Shown here: piece by piece, positions 1 to 8,756 of the stretch
How positions within the stretch are numbered: position 1 is the stretch's first letter
How the letters are laid out: every line of letters starts with the position of its first letter
DNA from: an uncultured Blautia sp.
GTDB taxonomy: Bacteria > Bacillota > Clostridia > Lachnospirales > Lachnospiraceae
Reading direction: 5' to 3'
DNA length: 36,109 nucleotides
Assembly (NCBI GenBank): GCA_934394545.1
Contig: CAKRRG010000028.1
Location: forward strand, 1 to 36,109
Made by a program: the position numbers and the translations under genes
The notes under the pieces: model-generated
What the model saw: only the letters and a program-made list of their open reading frames with translations
What the model was told of the DNA's origin: nothing
Databases searched by the model: none

Positions 1-1733
1 ATCATCTCACGGAATGCATCGATACGTCCCTCACCGAAGAACATATGCTCTGTACGGCAAAGACCGATACCTTCAGCACCAAGCTCAACTGCTTTCTTAG
101 CGTCAGCAGGAGTATCAGCGTTTGTACGAACCTTCATAGTTCTGAACTTGTCAGCCCATGCCATGATACGTCCGAACTCACCAGCGATTGTAGCGTCTAC
201 TGTTGCGATGATTCCGTCGTAGATGTTACCTGTTGTACCATCGATGGAAAGGAAATCTCCCTCGTGGAACTCTTTGCCAGCAAGTGTAAATTTCTTATTA
301 GCTTCGTCCATAGCGATATCACCGCATCCGGATACACAGCACTCACCCATACCACGGGCAACTACTGCTGCATGAGATGTCATACCACCACGAACTGTCA
401 GGATACCCTCAGCAGATTTCATACCTGTGATATCCTCTGGGGATGTCTCAAGACGAACAAGGATAACCTTCTCGCCTCTCTCAGCCCACTCTACAGCGTC
501 ATCAGCTGTAAATACAATCTTACCGCAAGCAGCTCCTGGAGAAGCTCCAAGACCTTTGCCCATTGGTGTAGCAGCTTTAAGAGCCTTAGCGTCGAACTGA
601 GGATGAAGAAGTGTATCAAGGTTACGAGGATCGATCATAGCTACTGCTTCTTCCTCTGTTCTCATTCCCTCGTCAACAAGGTCACAAGCGATCTTCAGAG
701 CAGCCTGAGCGGTTCTCTTACCATTACGTGTCTGCAGCATGTATAACTGGCCATGCTCAACAGTGAACTCCATATCCTGCATATCTCTGTAGTGTGTCTC
801 CAGAGTATGGCAAACTTCTGTAAATTTCTTGAATGCTTCCGGGAACTTCTGCTCCATCTCAGCGATGTGCATAGGTGTACGAACACCAGCAACTACGTCC
901 TCACCCTGTGCATTGGTAAGGAACTCACCGAACAGACCTTTGTTTCCTGTAGCTGGGTCTCTTGTAAATGCAACACCAGTACCACAGTCATCACCCATGT
1001 TACCGAATGCCATCATCTGTACGTTAACAGCTGTACCCCAGGAATATGGGATATCGTTGTCACGACGATATACGTTGGCACGTGGGTTGTCCCAGGAACG
1101 GAATACGGCTTTGATTGCACCAACTAACTGTTCTTTCGGGTCAGCCGGGAAATCGGAACCGATTTTTTCTTTATATTCAGCCTTGAACTGCATAGCAAGC
1201 TCTTTAAGATCATCAGCTGTAAGTTCAACGTCAAGTGTAACGCCTCTATCAGCTTTCATCTTGTCGATAAGCTCTTCGAAGTATTTCTTACCAACTTCCA
1301 TAACTACGTCAGAGTACATCTGGATAAATCTTCTGTAGCAGTCCCAAGCCCAACGTGGGTTGCCGGATTTCTCAGATAATACAGCTACAACGTCTTCATT
1401 TAAACCAAGGTTCAGGATAGTATCCATCATACCTGGCATAGAAGCTCTTGCGCCAGAACGAACGGAAACAAGCAGAGGATTCTCGATATCACCGAATTTC
1501 TTTCCGGTAACTCCTTCCATTTTGGTGATTGCTTCCATGATCTGACCCATGATCTCGTCGTTGATCTGTCTTCCATCCTCATAGTACTGAGTACAAGCTT
1601 CAGTAGTGATTGTAAATCCCTGCGGAACAGGAAGTCCAAGGTTTGTCATCTCAGCAAGGTTAGCACCTTTACCACCCAGAAGGTTTCTCATATCAGCGTT
1701 ACCTTCTGTAAACATGTAAACCCATTTTGCCAT
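1..1733 (-). CDS. ppdK: Pyruvate, phosphate dikinase, N-terminal 577 residues (3' end cut by window edge)
   Basis: Cytosolic enzyme that interconverts pyruvate + ATP + Pi with PEP + AMP + PPi; in anaerobes it commonly runs toward pyruvate, consuming PPi. The visible part starts MAKWVYMFTEGNAD, followed by the glycine-rich GGKGANLAEM loop of the nucleotide-binding domain. The phosphohistidine motif GGMTSHAAVVARG is at about residues 449-461, with the catalytic His near 454, where the family has it. The family is about 875 residues, so roughly 300 C-terminal residues (PEP/pyruvate barrel) lie beyond the left edge. Start 1733 is set by an AGGAGG at 1743-1749. It has its own promoter (1797-1825). 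The next gene upstream is a PPi-phosphofructokinase, so both PPi-linked steps of glycolysis sit together. Confidence 0.96.
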   Translation of the reverse strand, partial: MAKWVYMFTEGNADMRNLLGGKGANLAEMTNLGLPVPQGFTITTEACTQYYEDGRQINDEIMGQIMEAITKMEGVTGKKFGDIENPLLVSVRSGARASMPGMMDTILNLGLNEDVVAVLSEKSGNPRWAWDCYRRFIQMYSDVVMEVGKKYFEELIDKMKADRGVTLDVELTADDLKELAMQFKAEYKEKIGSDFPADPKEQLVGAIKAVFRSWDNPRANVYRRDNDIPYSWGTAVNVQMMAFGNMGDDCGTGVAFTRDPATGNKGLFGEFLTNAQGEDVVAGVRTPMHIAEMEQKFPEAFKKFTEVCHTLETHYRDMQDMEFTVEHGQLYMLQTRNGKRTAQAALKIACDLVDEGMRTEEEAVAMIDPRNLDTLLHPQFDAKALKAATPMGKGLGASPGAACGKIVFTADDAVEWAERGEKVILVRLETSPEDITGMKSAEGILTVRGGMTSHAAVVARGMGECCVSGCGDIAMDEANKKFTLAGKEFHEGDFLSIDGTTGNIYDGIIATVDATIAGEFGRIMAWADKFRTMKVRTNADTPADAKKAVELGAEGIGLCRTEHMFFGEGRIDAFREM

Positions 1734-1757
1734 TTTACATTTTCCTCCTAAAAATTT

Positions 1758-1796
1758 GTTCATTGAACATAAACTATGTTTTATACGCACATAGTT
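1758..1796 (-). promoter_or_regulatory. Two palindromes in the ppdK promoter/leader
   Basis: A 7-bp inverted repeat AACTATG...CATAGTT (1772-1796, 11-nt spacer) begins directly after the -10 box and spans the expected transcription start. A second palindrome, GTTCATTGAAC, lies at 1758-1768, about 10 nt before the ribosome binding site. Position suggests an operator at the start site, but a leader hairpin is also possible. I cannot assign a regulator. Confidence 0.4.
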
Positions 1797-1825
1797 ATTT
1801 TATCGGCTTATTCGTCATTCGTCAA
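1797..1825 (-). promoter_or_regulatory. Sigma-A promoter of ppdK
   Basis: TTGACG (1820-1825) and TAAAAT (1797-1802) on the minus strand, spacing 17. It lies between the PPi-phosphofructokinase stop (1866) and ppdK, giving ppdK its own transcript. Confidence 0.75.
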
Positions 1826-1865
1826 GGTTATTCTGGTAAAAAACAGTCAATTTTTTGTCATTTTA

Positions 1866-3122
1866 TTAATTTTTCTTTTTTCTTCCAGAATTCAGCACCA
1901 GATGACGTGGAACACCGTTCACCATAATTGGCTGATAGTCACCCTGGATCAACGGTTTGATGTAATCAATGAAGTCCTTGGTCACGTTATTTGCTTCTTT
2001 ATTCATCCAGTTTCTCGGTACCAGCTTCTCTTCATTGGCAATGCGGTGCACATCATAGATTCCGGTAGCTGCCATATATGGATCGTCAGATACACGGTCG
2101 ATTACTACCATTTTACCGGTGTCGCCTTCGTCAGCTGCCTTTACTGCTGCTCCGCCTACCATCATGGCCTCATCAATGTCCACACGGGAAGCCATGTGGG
2201 AAGCACTTCTCTGAAGTGTGGAAAGCTCAACAGCACGGGTCTTGCAGCCACACTCTGCTGCCAGGAAGTTCGCCAGATAAGTAGCAGTTCCCTGAAGCTG
2301 CTTATGACCAAACGCATCCACATAATCTCCTACGCTTCCCAGCTCGCATACGTAGCGGCCGTCAGCCAGCTTGATTCCCTCTGATACAGCAATGACAACT
2401 GATGATTTTTTCTTAAGAAGTTCTTTTACCTTGGCAAGGAATTTATCCACGTCAAATGGAACCTCCGGAAGATAGATCAGATCCGGACCATCACAGTCTT
2501 CTGACTTGGAAAGAGCAGTGGCACCTGTAAGCCAGCCTGCATTTCTTCCCATAATTTCCATTATCGTGATCATATTCTTCTTATAAGTAAGACCTTCTGC
2601 ATCACGGATCACTTCTTTCGTGGAGGCCGCAATATATTTGGCCGCACTACCGAAGCCTGGTGTATGATCCGTAAGCGCAAGGTCATTATCAATGGTCTTC
2701 GGTACACCAAGGAACTTCTGAGTCTGACCGGTGATAATTGCATAATCGGAAAGCTTCTTGATGGTATCCATAGAATCATTTCCACCGATGTAGATAAATG
2801 CATAAATATCCAGCTTATTCAGGATCTCAAAAATTTTCTCATAAATAGTCTTATCTTCGTGAATCTCTGGAAGCTTATAGCGGCAGGAACCCAAAAATGC
2901 GGACGGTGTCCTTTTCAGAAGTTCTATGTCCAGTTCGGAGTGAATCTGGGTAGAAAGATCGATATACTGTTCATCAAGCAGTCCCTGGATTCCGTGCAGC
3001 ATTCCGTATACCTTATCAAAGCCACGCTCTACTGCATTCTTATATACGCCTGCAAGACTGGAATTAATTACAGATGTAGGGCCTCCGGACTGTCCTACAA
3101 TAATATTTCTTTTCTTTGCCAT
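1866..3122 (-). CDS. Pyrophosphate-dependent 6-phosphofructokinase
   Basis: Phosphorylates fructose 6-phosphate with PPi (reversible) in glycolysis. The phosphofructokinase fold is shown by the N-terminal GQSGGPTSVIN loop (about 10-20), GGNDSMDT (113-120), PKTIDND (141-147) and MGRNAGW (191-197). Two positions mark phosphoryl-donor choice in this superfamily: Asp116 in GGND, where ATP enzymes have Gly in GGDG, and Lys142 in PKTIDND, where ATP enzymes have Gly in PGTIDND. Both point to PPi. At 418 residues it is also longer than ATP enzymes (about 320). RBS AGGAGG at 3131-3137, promoter at 3196-3224. It sits directly upstream of ppdK, whose forward or reverse reaction links to the same PPi pool. 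PPi use is inferred from these residues. Confidence 0.93.
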   Translation of the reverse strand: MAKKRNIIVGQSGGPTSVINSSLAGVYKNAVERGFDKVYGMLHGIQGLLDEQYIDLSTQIHSELDIELLKRTPSAFLGSCRYKLPEIHEDKTIYEKIFEILNKLDIYAFIYIGGNDSMDTIKKLSDYAIITGQTQKFLGVPKTIDNDLALTDHTPGFGSAAKYIAASTKEVIRDAEGLTYKKNMITIMEIMGRNAGWLTGATALSKSEDCDGPDLIYLPEVPFDVDKFLAKVKELLKKKSSVVIAVSEGIKLADGRYVCELGSVGDYVDAFGHKQLQGTATYLANFLAAECGCKTRAVELSTLQRSASHMASRVDIDEAMMVGGAAVKAADEGDTGKMVVIDRVSDDPYMAATGIYDVHRIANEEKLVPRNWMNKEANNVTKDFIDYIKPLIQGDYQPIMVNGVPRHLVLNSGRKKKN

Positions 3123-3195
3123 TTTTGTGTTCCTCCTCTATTTCGAATGGATATGGGTAACAAATTCGCTTTATTTCTTCACCCTATAATTGTAC

Positions 3196-3224
3196 AGTTT
3201 ATCAAAGTCATTCAGTAAAGTCAA
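3196..3224 (-). promoter_or_regulatory. Promoter of the PPi-phosphofructokinase gene
   Basis: TTGACT (3219-3224) and TAAACT (3196-3201), spacing 17, with a TGn extension before the -10. The implied leader is about 70 nt. It diverges from the plus-strand promoter at 3307-3335. Confidence 0.6.
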
Positions 3225-3306
3225 TGAGATATTGTCTATTTTGCATATTATATTGCATTTTTATCCTATTTTTATATATATTTTTTATATTTCAAACAAA
3301 TTGCAA

Positions 3307-3335
3307 TGTACAACCAGGAAATCAGGTGGTACAAT
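3307..3335 (+). promoter_or_regulatory. Promoter of the mutarotase-like gene
   Basis: TGTACA (3307-3312) and extended -10 TGGTACAAT (core 3330-3335), spacing 17, about 35 nt ahead of the start codon. The -35 is a partial match. Confidence 0.55.
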
Positions 3336-3368
3336 AGTTTTAACATTCATACATGGAGGTTTTACAGC

Positions 3369-4244
3369 ATGAAAAGAGTTTTGGAAAATGATTTTCTGAA
3401 AGTGACCATTGACGACCATGGTGCTGAATTGGTCAGCATTTATGACAAAGAGAAAGACCGTGAAGTAATCTGGCAGGGAGACCCCAAATTCTGGGGACGT
3501 CACGCGCCGGTTCTTTTTCCAAATGTGGGCAAACATTATGGCAATCATTACCGGATCGGTGATAAGGAGTATGCTTCCAAGCAGCATGGATTTGCCCGAG
3601 ATACAGATTTCACATGTATTGATTCCACACCGGATTCTGTAACCCACCAGATTCGTTCTACAGAAGAAACCAAAGAGGTTTATCCATTTGATTTCGTGCT
3701 CCGTATCCGTCATATTCTGAAAGGACGCACCCTTACTGTCAGCTGGAAGGTAGCCAATAACAGTGACAGAGATATGTATTTCGCCATCGGTGGACATCCG
3801 GCGTTTCGCGTGCCGGTTCTGCCAGATACCAAGAGAAGTGATTATCGACTTACTTTCGACGGGCAGGACAGCCTGACATACCTTCTTCTTGACCCAGAGA
3901 GCGGCACAGCCAAAGCGGACGAGGCCACTTTGAAACTGGAAAATGGTACCTGTCAGATTGATGATCATATGTTTGATCACGATGCACTGGTATTTGACAA
4001 TCAGATCACAAAGGCCGGCATCCAGTTGCCAGATGGCACTCCTTATCTGGAACTGCGCTGTGTGGGATTCCCCAATTTCGGGATCTGGTCTGCTTCTTCG
4101 GATGCACCATTTGTCTGCCTGGAACCATGGATGGGACGCTGCGATGACTGCGGATTCACTGGTGAGCTGTCGGAGAAACCTTTTATCAATCATCTGAAAA
4201 TGGATGAAATGTTCGAGACAGCATATACCATTGAGGTGTTCTAG
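3369..4244 (+). CDS. Aldose 1-epimerase (galactose mutarotase) family protein
   Basis: A 291-residue protein of the mutarotase-like beta-sandwich fold, LacX/YeaD-type subgroup, which interconverts sugar anomers or hexose-6-phosphate anomers. Family features: GAELVSIYDK near the N terminus, WGRHAPVLFPNVG, the candidate catalytic His in AIGGHPAFRVP (about 140-150), and CLEPWMGRCD near the C terminus, which carries the expected acidic residue. Start 3369 is chosen because a GGAGG sits 8-12 nt upstream; an in-frame ATG at 3306 lies before the promoter -10 and is not plausible. It stands alone on plus with its own promoter and a strong terminator. The true substrate cannot be read from sequence. 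Confidence 0.9.
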   Translation: MKRVLENDFLKVTIDDHGAELVSIYDKEKDREVIWQGDPKFWGRHAPVLFPNVGKHYGNHYRIGDKEYASKQHGFARDTDFTCIDSTPDSVTHQIRSTEETKEVYPFDFVLRIRHILKGRTLTVSWKVANNSDRDMYFAIGGHPAFRVPVLPDTKRSDYRLTFDGQDSLTYLLLDPESGTAKADEATLKLENGTCQIDDHMFDHDALVFDNQITKAGIQLPDGTPYLELRCVGFPNFGIWSASSDAPFVCLEPWMGRCDDCGFTGELSEKPFINHLKMDEMFETAYTIEVF

Positions 4245-4279
4245 AACCCTTTTGAAAAAGGCTCTAAAAAGCAAAAATA

Positions 4280-4324
4280 ATCGGTACACTCCCCTTTCTT
4301 CCGGAAGTGTACCGATATCTTTTA
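4280..4324 (+). terminator. Intrinsic terminator of the mutarotase-like gene
   Basis: A perfect 11-bp stem (ATCGGTACACT 4280-4290 with AGTGTACCGAT 4306-4316), 15-nt loop, then ATCTTTTA. An A-rich stretch on the left (4264-4279) could let it act on the minus strand too, but no minus gene ends just to its right. Confidence 0.85.
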
Positions 4325-4367
4325 CACATTTACCATTTTCATATGGCTTGATCATCCTTACTCACAA

Positions 4368-5411
4368 CTATTTGCTTGTAGAAGCCGTCTTTAATTTTCT
4401 CCTTGCATAAACATAAACCGCCACCATCAATGCGGTAAACGCAAACACAAACATCATCCCATACTGATGATATCCCCTTGCCAGCAGATTCTTTCTGCCT
4501 TTAAAACATCTGGAGAAAGCCTGCAGAACCGCATAGTGAAGAACATAAATAAGCATGGAATAGTCTTTTCCTACTTTTGCCAGCACCATGGTAAGGGTAT
4601 TCTCCTCATAAAAATTCTGCCAGCCAATGAAAAGAAGGAAAATGCAGATTGCCAGAAAAATGGTTCCGGCGTACTCATCCTGGCTTCCTAGGGCATTTCT
4701 CTTTTCCAGCCACTTCTGCTCCATGATCGCCATATTCCAGAAAATAGGAATCCCACACAGAAGAAGCCCCGTTTTCTTCCTGTCCAGGAAGCTAAGAAGA
4801 GCCTCTTTTCTGGATCCAAACCAACAGCCCAGCCAGAAAAAAGGAAGTCCACAGTACAGAAAGTTCCTTGCATAAAAAATATGGCAGTCTTCTTTTCCCA
4901 CAAAAAGAAGGGAATAGCTTCCTTTTATCAAGCCTCCCGCCAGCAACACCGGAATTGCCAGATAAGCCAATCTTCTCAGTCCCAGATGCTCCACAAGAAA
5001 AGCAATTACAAGCACATAAAGAAGCGCCTGCAGATACCACAAATGCGGCGAAAGCGGGGAAAAATTCCACAAAATAAAATCTTCCGGAACTCTTTCCTCA
5101 AACCTTTCCAGAAGTGCTTCTTTTATATTTTCTCTTGCCTCAACTGCCAGAAGGATTTCCCATAGCAGGTAAAACAGATTTGCACCAATGGTAATGGTAA
5201 AAATTTTTCCAAACTGCTTCAGTTCCCGTTTCTTCGCCACTGTTTCCGGGTAAAAAAATCCAGTGATCATAAAAAATACGGGCACTGCAAAACGACACAG
5301 GATCAGGAACTCATCTCCTCCTCGTATATCCAGAGGCTTATGAATCTCCACCACTGCAATGGCAGCCAGGCATTTCAAAATGTCAATGCACGTCCAACGT
5401 CTTTTTTTCAT
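4368..5411 (-). CDS. Acyltransferase 3 family integral membrane protein
   Basis: A 347-residue multi-pass membrane protein resembling the acyltransferase-3 family (OafA/WecH type), which transfers acetyl or other acyl groups to surface sugars or lipids. Evidence: the N-terminal pattern WTCIDILKCLAAIAVVEIHK, with the family's conserved His in the first helix (about residue 23); CRFAVPVFFMITGFF in the second helix; about ten hydrophobic segments; and a short Arg/Lys-rich C terminus. The start has a GAGGAA ribosome binding site. No sugar-biosynthesis genes flank it, so its substrate is unknown. It follows glyQS (stop 5531) by about 120 nt; I find no convincing promoter in that gap. Confidence 0.87.
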   Translation of the reverse strand: MKKRRWTCIDILKCLAAIAVVEIHKPLDIRGGDEFLILCRFAVPVFFMITGFFYPETVAKKRELKQFGKIFTITIGANLFYLLWEILLAVEARENIKEALLERFEERVPEDFILWNFSPLSPHLWYLQALLYVLVIAFLVEHLGLRRLAYLAIPVLLAGGLIKGSYSLLFVGKEDCHIFYARNFLYCGLPFFWLGCWFGSRKEALLSFLDRKKTGLLLCGIPIFWNMAIMEQKWLEKRNALGSQDEYAGTIFLAICIFLLFIGWQNFYEENTLTMVLAKVGKDYSMLIYVLHYAVLQAFSRCFKGRKNLLARGYHQYGMMFVFAFTALMVAVYVYARRKLKTASTSK

Positions 5412-5430
5412 TTCCTCGTAACTCCAAATT

Positions 5431-5472
5431 CAAAAGGACCAACCATCTGATTTCAGAAAGCCAGCCCTTTTG
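5431..5472. terminator. Terminator-like hairpin between glyQS and the acyltransferase gene
   Basis: Inverted repeat CAAAAGG (5431-5437) / CCTTTTG (5466-5472), with an inner TCTGA/TCAGA pairing. The downstream minus-strand sequence is only weakly T-rich, so termination of glyQS here is uncertain. Confidence 0.4.
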
Positions 5473-5530
5473 TTTTTACTTTATGCAGATTCTCTGAAAC
5501 GCATAAGCTCTATTGCGCCTGCCGCATAAA

Positions 5531-6925
5531 TCAGAATGTAAATTTATCTGCGAAATAAGCGTCCAGTTCGTCAATCTTAATACGAACCTGCTCCATAGAA
5601 TCACGGTCACGAACAGTTACCATGCCGTCTGTCTCGGAATCGAAATCATAGGTTACACAGAATGGGGTACCGATCTCATCCTGTCTTCTGTAACGTTTAC
5701 CGATATTTCCACGATCATCAAATTCACAGTTGTATTTCTTGGATAACTGAGCGTAAATCTTCTCAGCTCCCTCATTCAGCTTCTTGGAAAGCGGAAGCAC
5801 ACCGATCTTAACCGGTGCAAGTGCCGGATGGAAGTGAAGGACTGTACGGACATCGTTCTTCTCAGCGTCAAGAACTTCCTCATCATATGCGCTGCAAAGG
5901 AATGCAAGAACCACACGGTCAGCACCAAGTGACGGCTCGATTACATATGGGATATATTTCTGCTTCTTCTCATCATCGAAGTAAGTAAGATCCTGTCCGG
6001 ATACATTCTGGTGCTGGGTAAGGTCGTAGTCTGTTCTGTCTGCGATTCCCCAAAGCTCGCCCCATCCGAATGGGAACAGGAATTCAACGTCTGTAGTAGC
6101 CTTGCTGTAGAAGCTCAGCTCCTCCTTGTCATGGTCACGGTAACGAACTTCTTCGTCCTTCAGTCCAAGAGCATGCAGCCAGTTCAGGCAGAAGCTCTTC
6201 CAGTATGCAAACCACTCCAGATCTGTATCCGGCTCGCAGAAGAACTCCAGCTCCATCTGCTCAAACTCACGGGTACGGAATGTAAAGTTACCAGGTGTGA
6301 TCTCGTTACGGAAGGATTTACCGATCTGGCCGATGCCAAATGGGATCTTCTTACGGGAGGTTCTCTGTACGTTCTTAAAGTTTACGAAAATACCCTGTGC
6401 CGTCTCAGGTCTTAAATATACAGTATTCTTCGCATCCTCAGTTACACCTTGGAAAGTCTTAAACATCAGGTTAAACTGACGGATATCTGTAAAATTATGC
6501 TTTCCACAGGAAGGACATGGAACATTATGCTCTTCGATGAAATTCTTCATCTCTTCCTGAGACCATCCGTCTACAGAGCTCTCCAGCTCAATGCCATGCT
6601 CCTGGCTATAGTCCTCGATGATCTTGTCAGCGCGGAAACGCTCATGGCATTCCTTACAATCCATAAGAGGATCAGAGAAGCTTCCCAGATGTCCGGATGC
6701 GATCCAGGTCTGCGGGTTCATCAGGATCGCGCAGTCAACACCAACATTATATGGAGACTCCTGAATGAATTTCTGCCACCATGCTCGCTTAACGTTATTC
6801 TTAAGCTCTACTCCAAGGTTACCATAGTCCCATGTATTAGCAAGACCGCCATAGATCTCAGAACCTGGGTAAACGAATCCCCTTGCTTTTGCCAGAGCAA
6901 TAATCTTATCCATTGTTTTTTCCAT
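5531..6925 (-). CDS. glyQS: Glycine--tRNA ligase, single-chain class II (GlyQS)
   Basis: Charges tRNA-Gly in the cytosol. The 464-residue protein is the homodimeric (alpha2) archaeal/eukaryote-like type, not the two-gene GlyQ+GlyS type. Signs: residues 1-30 with [14 protein letters not shown], the zinc-type CKECHERF and CPSCGKHNF pairs, class II motif 2 around [21 protein letters not shown], motif 3 near [13 protein letters not shown], and a C-terminal anticodon-binding domain ([10 protein letters not shown]). Start 6925 is chosen because GAGGAGAG sits just before it; the in-frame ATG at 6940 overlaps that ribosome binding site. Its own promoter leaves a leader of only about 40 nt, too short for a T-box, which many Firmicute synthetase genes carry. 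Confidence 0.97.
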   Translation of the reverse strand: MEKTMDKIIALAKARGFVYPGSEIYGGLANTWDYGNLGVELKNNVKRAWWQKFIQESPYNVGVDCAILMNPQTWIASGHLGSFSDPLMDCKECHERFRADKIIEDYSQEHGIELESSVDGWSQEEMKNFIEEHNVPCPSCGKHNFTDIRQFNLMFKTFQGVTEDAKNTVYLRPETAQGIFVNFKNVQRTSRKKIPFGIGQIGKSFRNEITPGNFTFRTREFEQMELEFFCEPDTDLEWFAYWKSFCLNWLHALGLKDEEVRYRDHDKEELSFYSKATTDVEFLFPFGWGELWGIADRTDYDLTQHQNVSGQDLTYFDDEKKQKYIPYVIEPSLGADRVVLAFLCSAYDEEVLDAEKNDVRTVLHFHPALAPVKIGVLPLSKKLNEGAEKIYAQLSKKYNCEFDDRGNIGKRYRRQDEIGTPFCVTYDFDSETDGMVTVRDRDSMEQVRIKIDELDAYFADKFTF

Positions 6926-6972
6926 GATATCTCTCCTCATTATTTAATAGATGAAAAAGTCTTTTACAACAC

Positions 6973-7001
6973 ATTATACTCGTTACTTTTGTTTTTGTAA
7001 A
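6973..7001 (-). promoter_or_regulatory. Sigma-A promoter of glyQS
   Basis: TTTACA (6996-7001) and consensus TATAAT (6973-6978), spacing 17. It begins immediately after the recO stop (7003), so glyQS is transcribed separately from era-recO. Confidence 0.85.
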
Positions 7002-7002
7002 G

Positions 7003-7806
7003 TTATGATGTTGGGGTCAAAAGGCTTTTTGACCCCTTTGGTACCATAATTTCCAAAATCTGCAGGCTTTTAAACCTTTTATCCGTATTTGCAGCCACGT
7101 AAGGCTGTATATGCCGTTCCAGTTCCCGCAGCACTTCCTCCGTCACAGTAAAGCTGTACAGCTTCGTCATAGGAGCACTTACAATGTACTGCATGGTATA
7201 AAGAGCTGCCGGAGAAATCCTTCTGGAAGTTCTGCTCTCCGAAGCGTCTGCCTTTTTTAGGCAGTCCCCATCCAGAATACCATGCGCTCCCAGACAAAAG
7301 AAGAGATTCTCTTTTCCTGTGATCTCCTCCCCACAATTTACACATCTGAAAAGTTCCGGCATAAGTCCCTGTTCCGTCATTGTACGCAGTTCGAACACAC
7401 ACCTGATCAACCGGTCATTCAGTTCCGGATTCAAAAGAGCTTTCACCGTAAGATAAAGAAGATTCATCATATTCTTCTCATCTGTGCCCTCTCTCCCGAA
7501 GTAATCCGCCAGTTCCAGGAAATAATACCCATAATAAACTCCCGGCTGCCTGGCGGCCAATTCCACGAAATGATGTGTCACGGTCACCTGATTCAGGTTG
7601 TAGCTGCTGCGTCCCTCATACAGGGTAAAATTCCCGAATACAAAAGGATTTGCTGCCGCCATAAATGGACTGTTCTGCCTTCTGGCCCCTTTGGCAAAGG
7701 CAGAAATTTTCCCACGCTCCCTGGTAAGAAGCACGATCCGTTTATCATATTCTCCCACAGGCTGGGCAGAAATCACAATTCCCTGTACCGTGATCAGATC
7801 ACTCAT
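7003..7806 (-). CDS. recO: DNA repair protein RecO
   Basis: Recombination mediator that works with RecF/RecR to load RecA on SSB-coated DNA. The 267 residues begin with the OB-fold opening MSDLITVQGIVISAQPVGEYD and continue into GKISAFAKGARR. A zinc-type cluster CVNCGEE...FFC follows at about 157-172, then a helical C-terminal domain. Length fits the family (about 240-260). It starts 2 nt after the era stop, with its ribosome binding site inside the end of era: a tightly coupled pair, as in many Firmicutes. The last codons form a 10-bp hairpin (7013-7036). Confidence 0.96.
   Translation of the reverse strand: MSDLITVQGIVISAQPVGEYDKRIVLLTRERGKISAFAKGARRQNSPFMAAANPFVFGNFTLYEGRSSYNLNQVTVTHHFVELAARQPGVYYGYYFLELADYFGREGTDEKNMMNLLYLTVKALLNPELNDRLIRCVFELRTMTEQGLMPELFRCVNCGEEITGKENLFFCLGAHGILDGDCLKKADASESRTSRRISPAALYTMQYIVSAPMTKLYSFTVTEEVLRELERHIQPYVAANTDKRFKSLQILEIMVPKGSKSLLTPTS
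7013..7036 (-). other. Perfect hairpin inside the last codons of recO
   Basis: GGGGTCAAAA (7013-7022) pairs with TTTTGACCCC (7027-7036) around a 4-nt loop, before the stop at 7003-7005. The minus strand after the stem is not T-rich, but the stem itself ends in A/T pairs. It may protect or terminate the era-recO mRNA. Confidence 0.5.
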
Positions 7807-7808
7807 TA

Positions 7809-8717
7809 TCAGATTTCCTTCTTATCGTAGCCAAAGTTTTTGATCATAAAGTCACTGTCACGCCAGTCCTTCTTCACCTTTACCCAAAGCTTCAGATTTA
7901 CCTTGGAATCCAGCATGCGCTCTAATTCAAATCTGGCATTGCTGCCAATTTTCTTCAGCATGGCACCGCCTTTTCCAATAATAATTCCCTTATGGGAATC
8001 CCTCTCGCAAATAATAGTAGCTTCAATATCTACGATAGGATTTTTACCCGGGCGCTCCTTCATCTTGTCTATCGCAACTGCAATTCCATGTGGAATCTCT
8101 GCATCCAAAGCGTGAAGCGCTTTCTCACGGATCACCTCTGCAACAATCTGACGCTGAGGCTGATCTGTTACCGTATCCTCGTCATAGAACATAGGACCGT
8201 AAGGCAGATACTTCAGAATACTATCAATTATATCCTCTGTATTCTGACCGCGAAGAGCTGAACAAGGGATAATCTCAGCAAAATCACAAATCTTGCGATA
8301 GGTATCGATTGCAGGAAGAATCTCCTCTTTTTTTACTGTATCAATTTTATTAATAATCAGAATAACCGGAACACCAACCCCCTGCAGCTGCTCCGCAATA
8401 TGACGTTCGCCGGCACCGATAAAAGTAGACGGTTCAACCAGCCACATAATGGCATCAACCTCTTTCAGGGTACGCTCTGCAACCGCTACCATGTATTCAC
8501 CAAGCTTGTTCTTCGCCTTGTGGATACCAGGGGTATCCAGAAACACGATCTGACCCTTATCGCAGGTATACACTGTCTGGATACGGTTTCTTGTGGTCTG
8601 TGGTTTCTTGGAAGTAATCGCAATTTTTTGTCCGATCAGATGGTTCATTAAAGTGGACTTGCCAACGTTCGGGCGGCCGATAATTGCCACAAATCCGGAT
8701 TTAAAATCTGGTGTCAT
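7809..8717 (-). CDS. era: GTPase Era
   Basis: Ribosome-assembly GTPase that binds the 3' end of 16S rRNA during 30S maturation. All motifs are visible in the 302 residues: G1 GRPNVGKS (14-21), G2 region TTRNRIQT (about 41-48), G3 DTPG (about 61-64) and G4 NKID (about 125). The C-terminal KH domain has GIIIGKGGAMLKKIG. Length matches the family (about 300). A GAGGAAA ribosome binding site precedes the start. It sits 39 nt after the M16 protease gene, with no promoter or terminator in the gap, and is followed at once by recO. Confidence 0.97.
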   Translation of the reverse strand: MTPDFKSGFVAIIGRPNVGKSTLMNHLIGQKIAITSKKPQTTRNRIQTVYTCDKGQIVFLDTPGIHKAKNKLGEYMVAVAERTLKEVDAIMWLVEPSTFIGAGERHIAEQLQGVGVPVILIINKIDTVKKEEILPAIDTYRKICDFAEIIPCSALRGQNTEDIIDSILKYLPYGPMFYDEDTVTDQPQRQIVAEVIREKALHALDAEIPHGIAVAIDKMKERPGKNPIVDIEATIICERDSHKGIIIGKGGAMLKKIGSNARFELERMLDSKVNLKLWVKVKKDWRDSDFMIKNFGYDKKEI

Positions 8718-8756
8718 TAAAACATTTCCTCTTCTTTCTTAATCAGTTCTCTGTTA

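Noticed and set aside
829..1338. Plus-strand open frames over ppdK
   Set aside because: Shadows of the conserved PPDK reading frame, which continues unbroken on the minus strand to the window edge.
3285..4355. Minus-strand open frame of 356 codons over the mutarotase-like gene
   Set aside because: Antisense to a gene with promoter, ribosome binding site and terminator; its translation has no family features and runs through that terminator.
6926..6972. T-box leader for glyQS
   Set aside because: Leader of about 40 nt has no room for stem I or an antiterminator.
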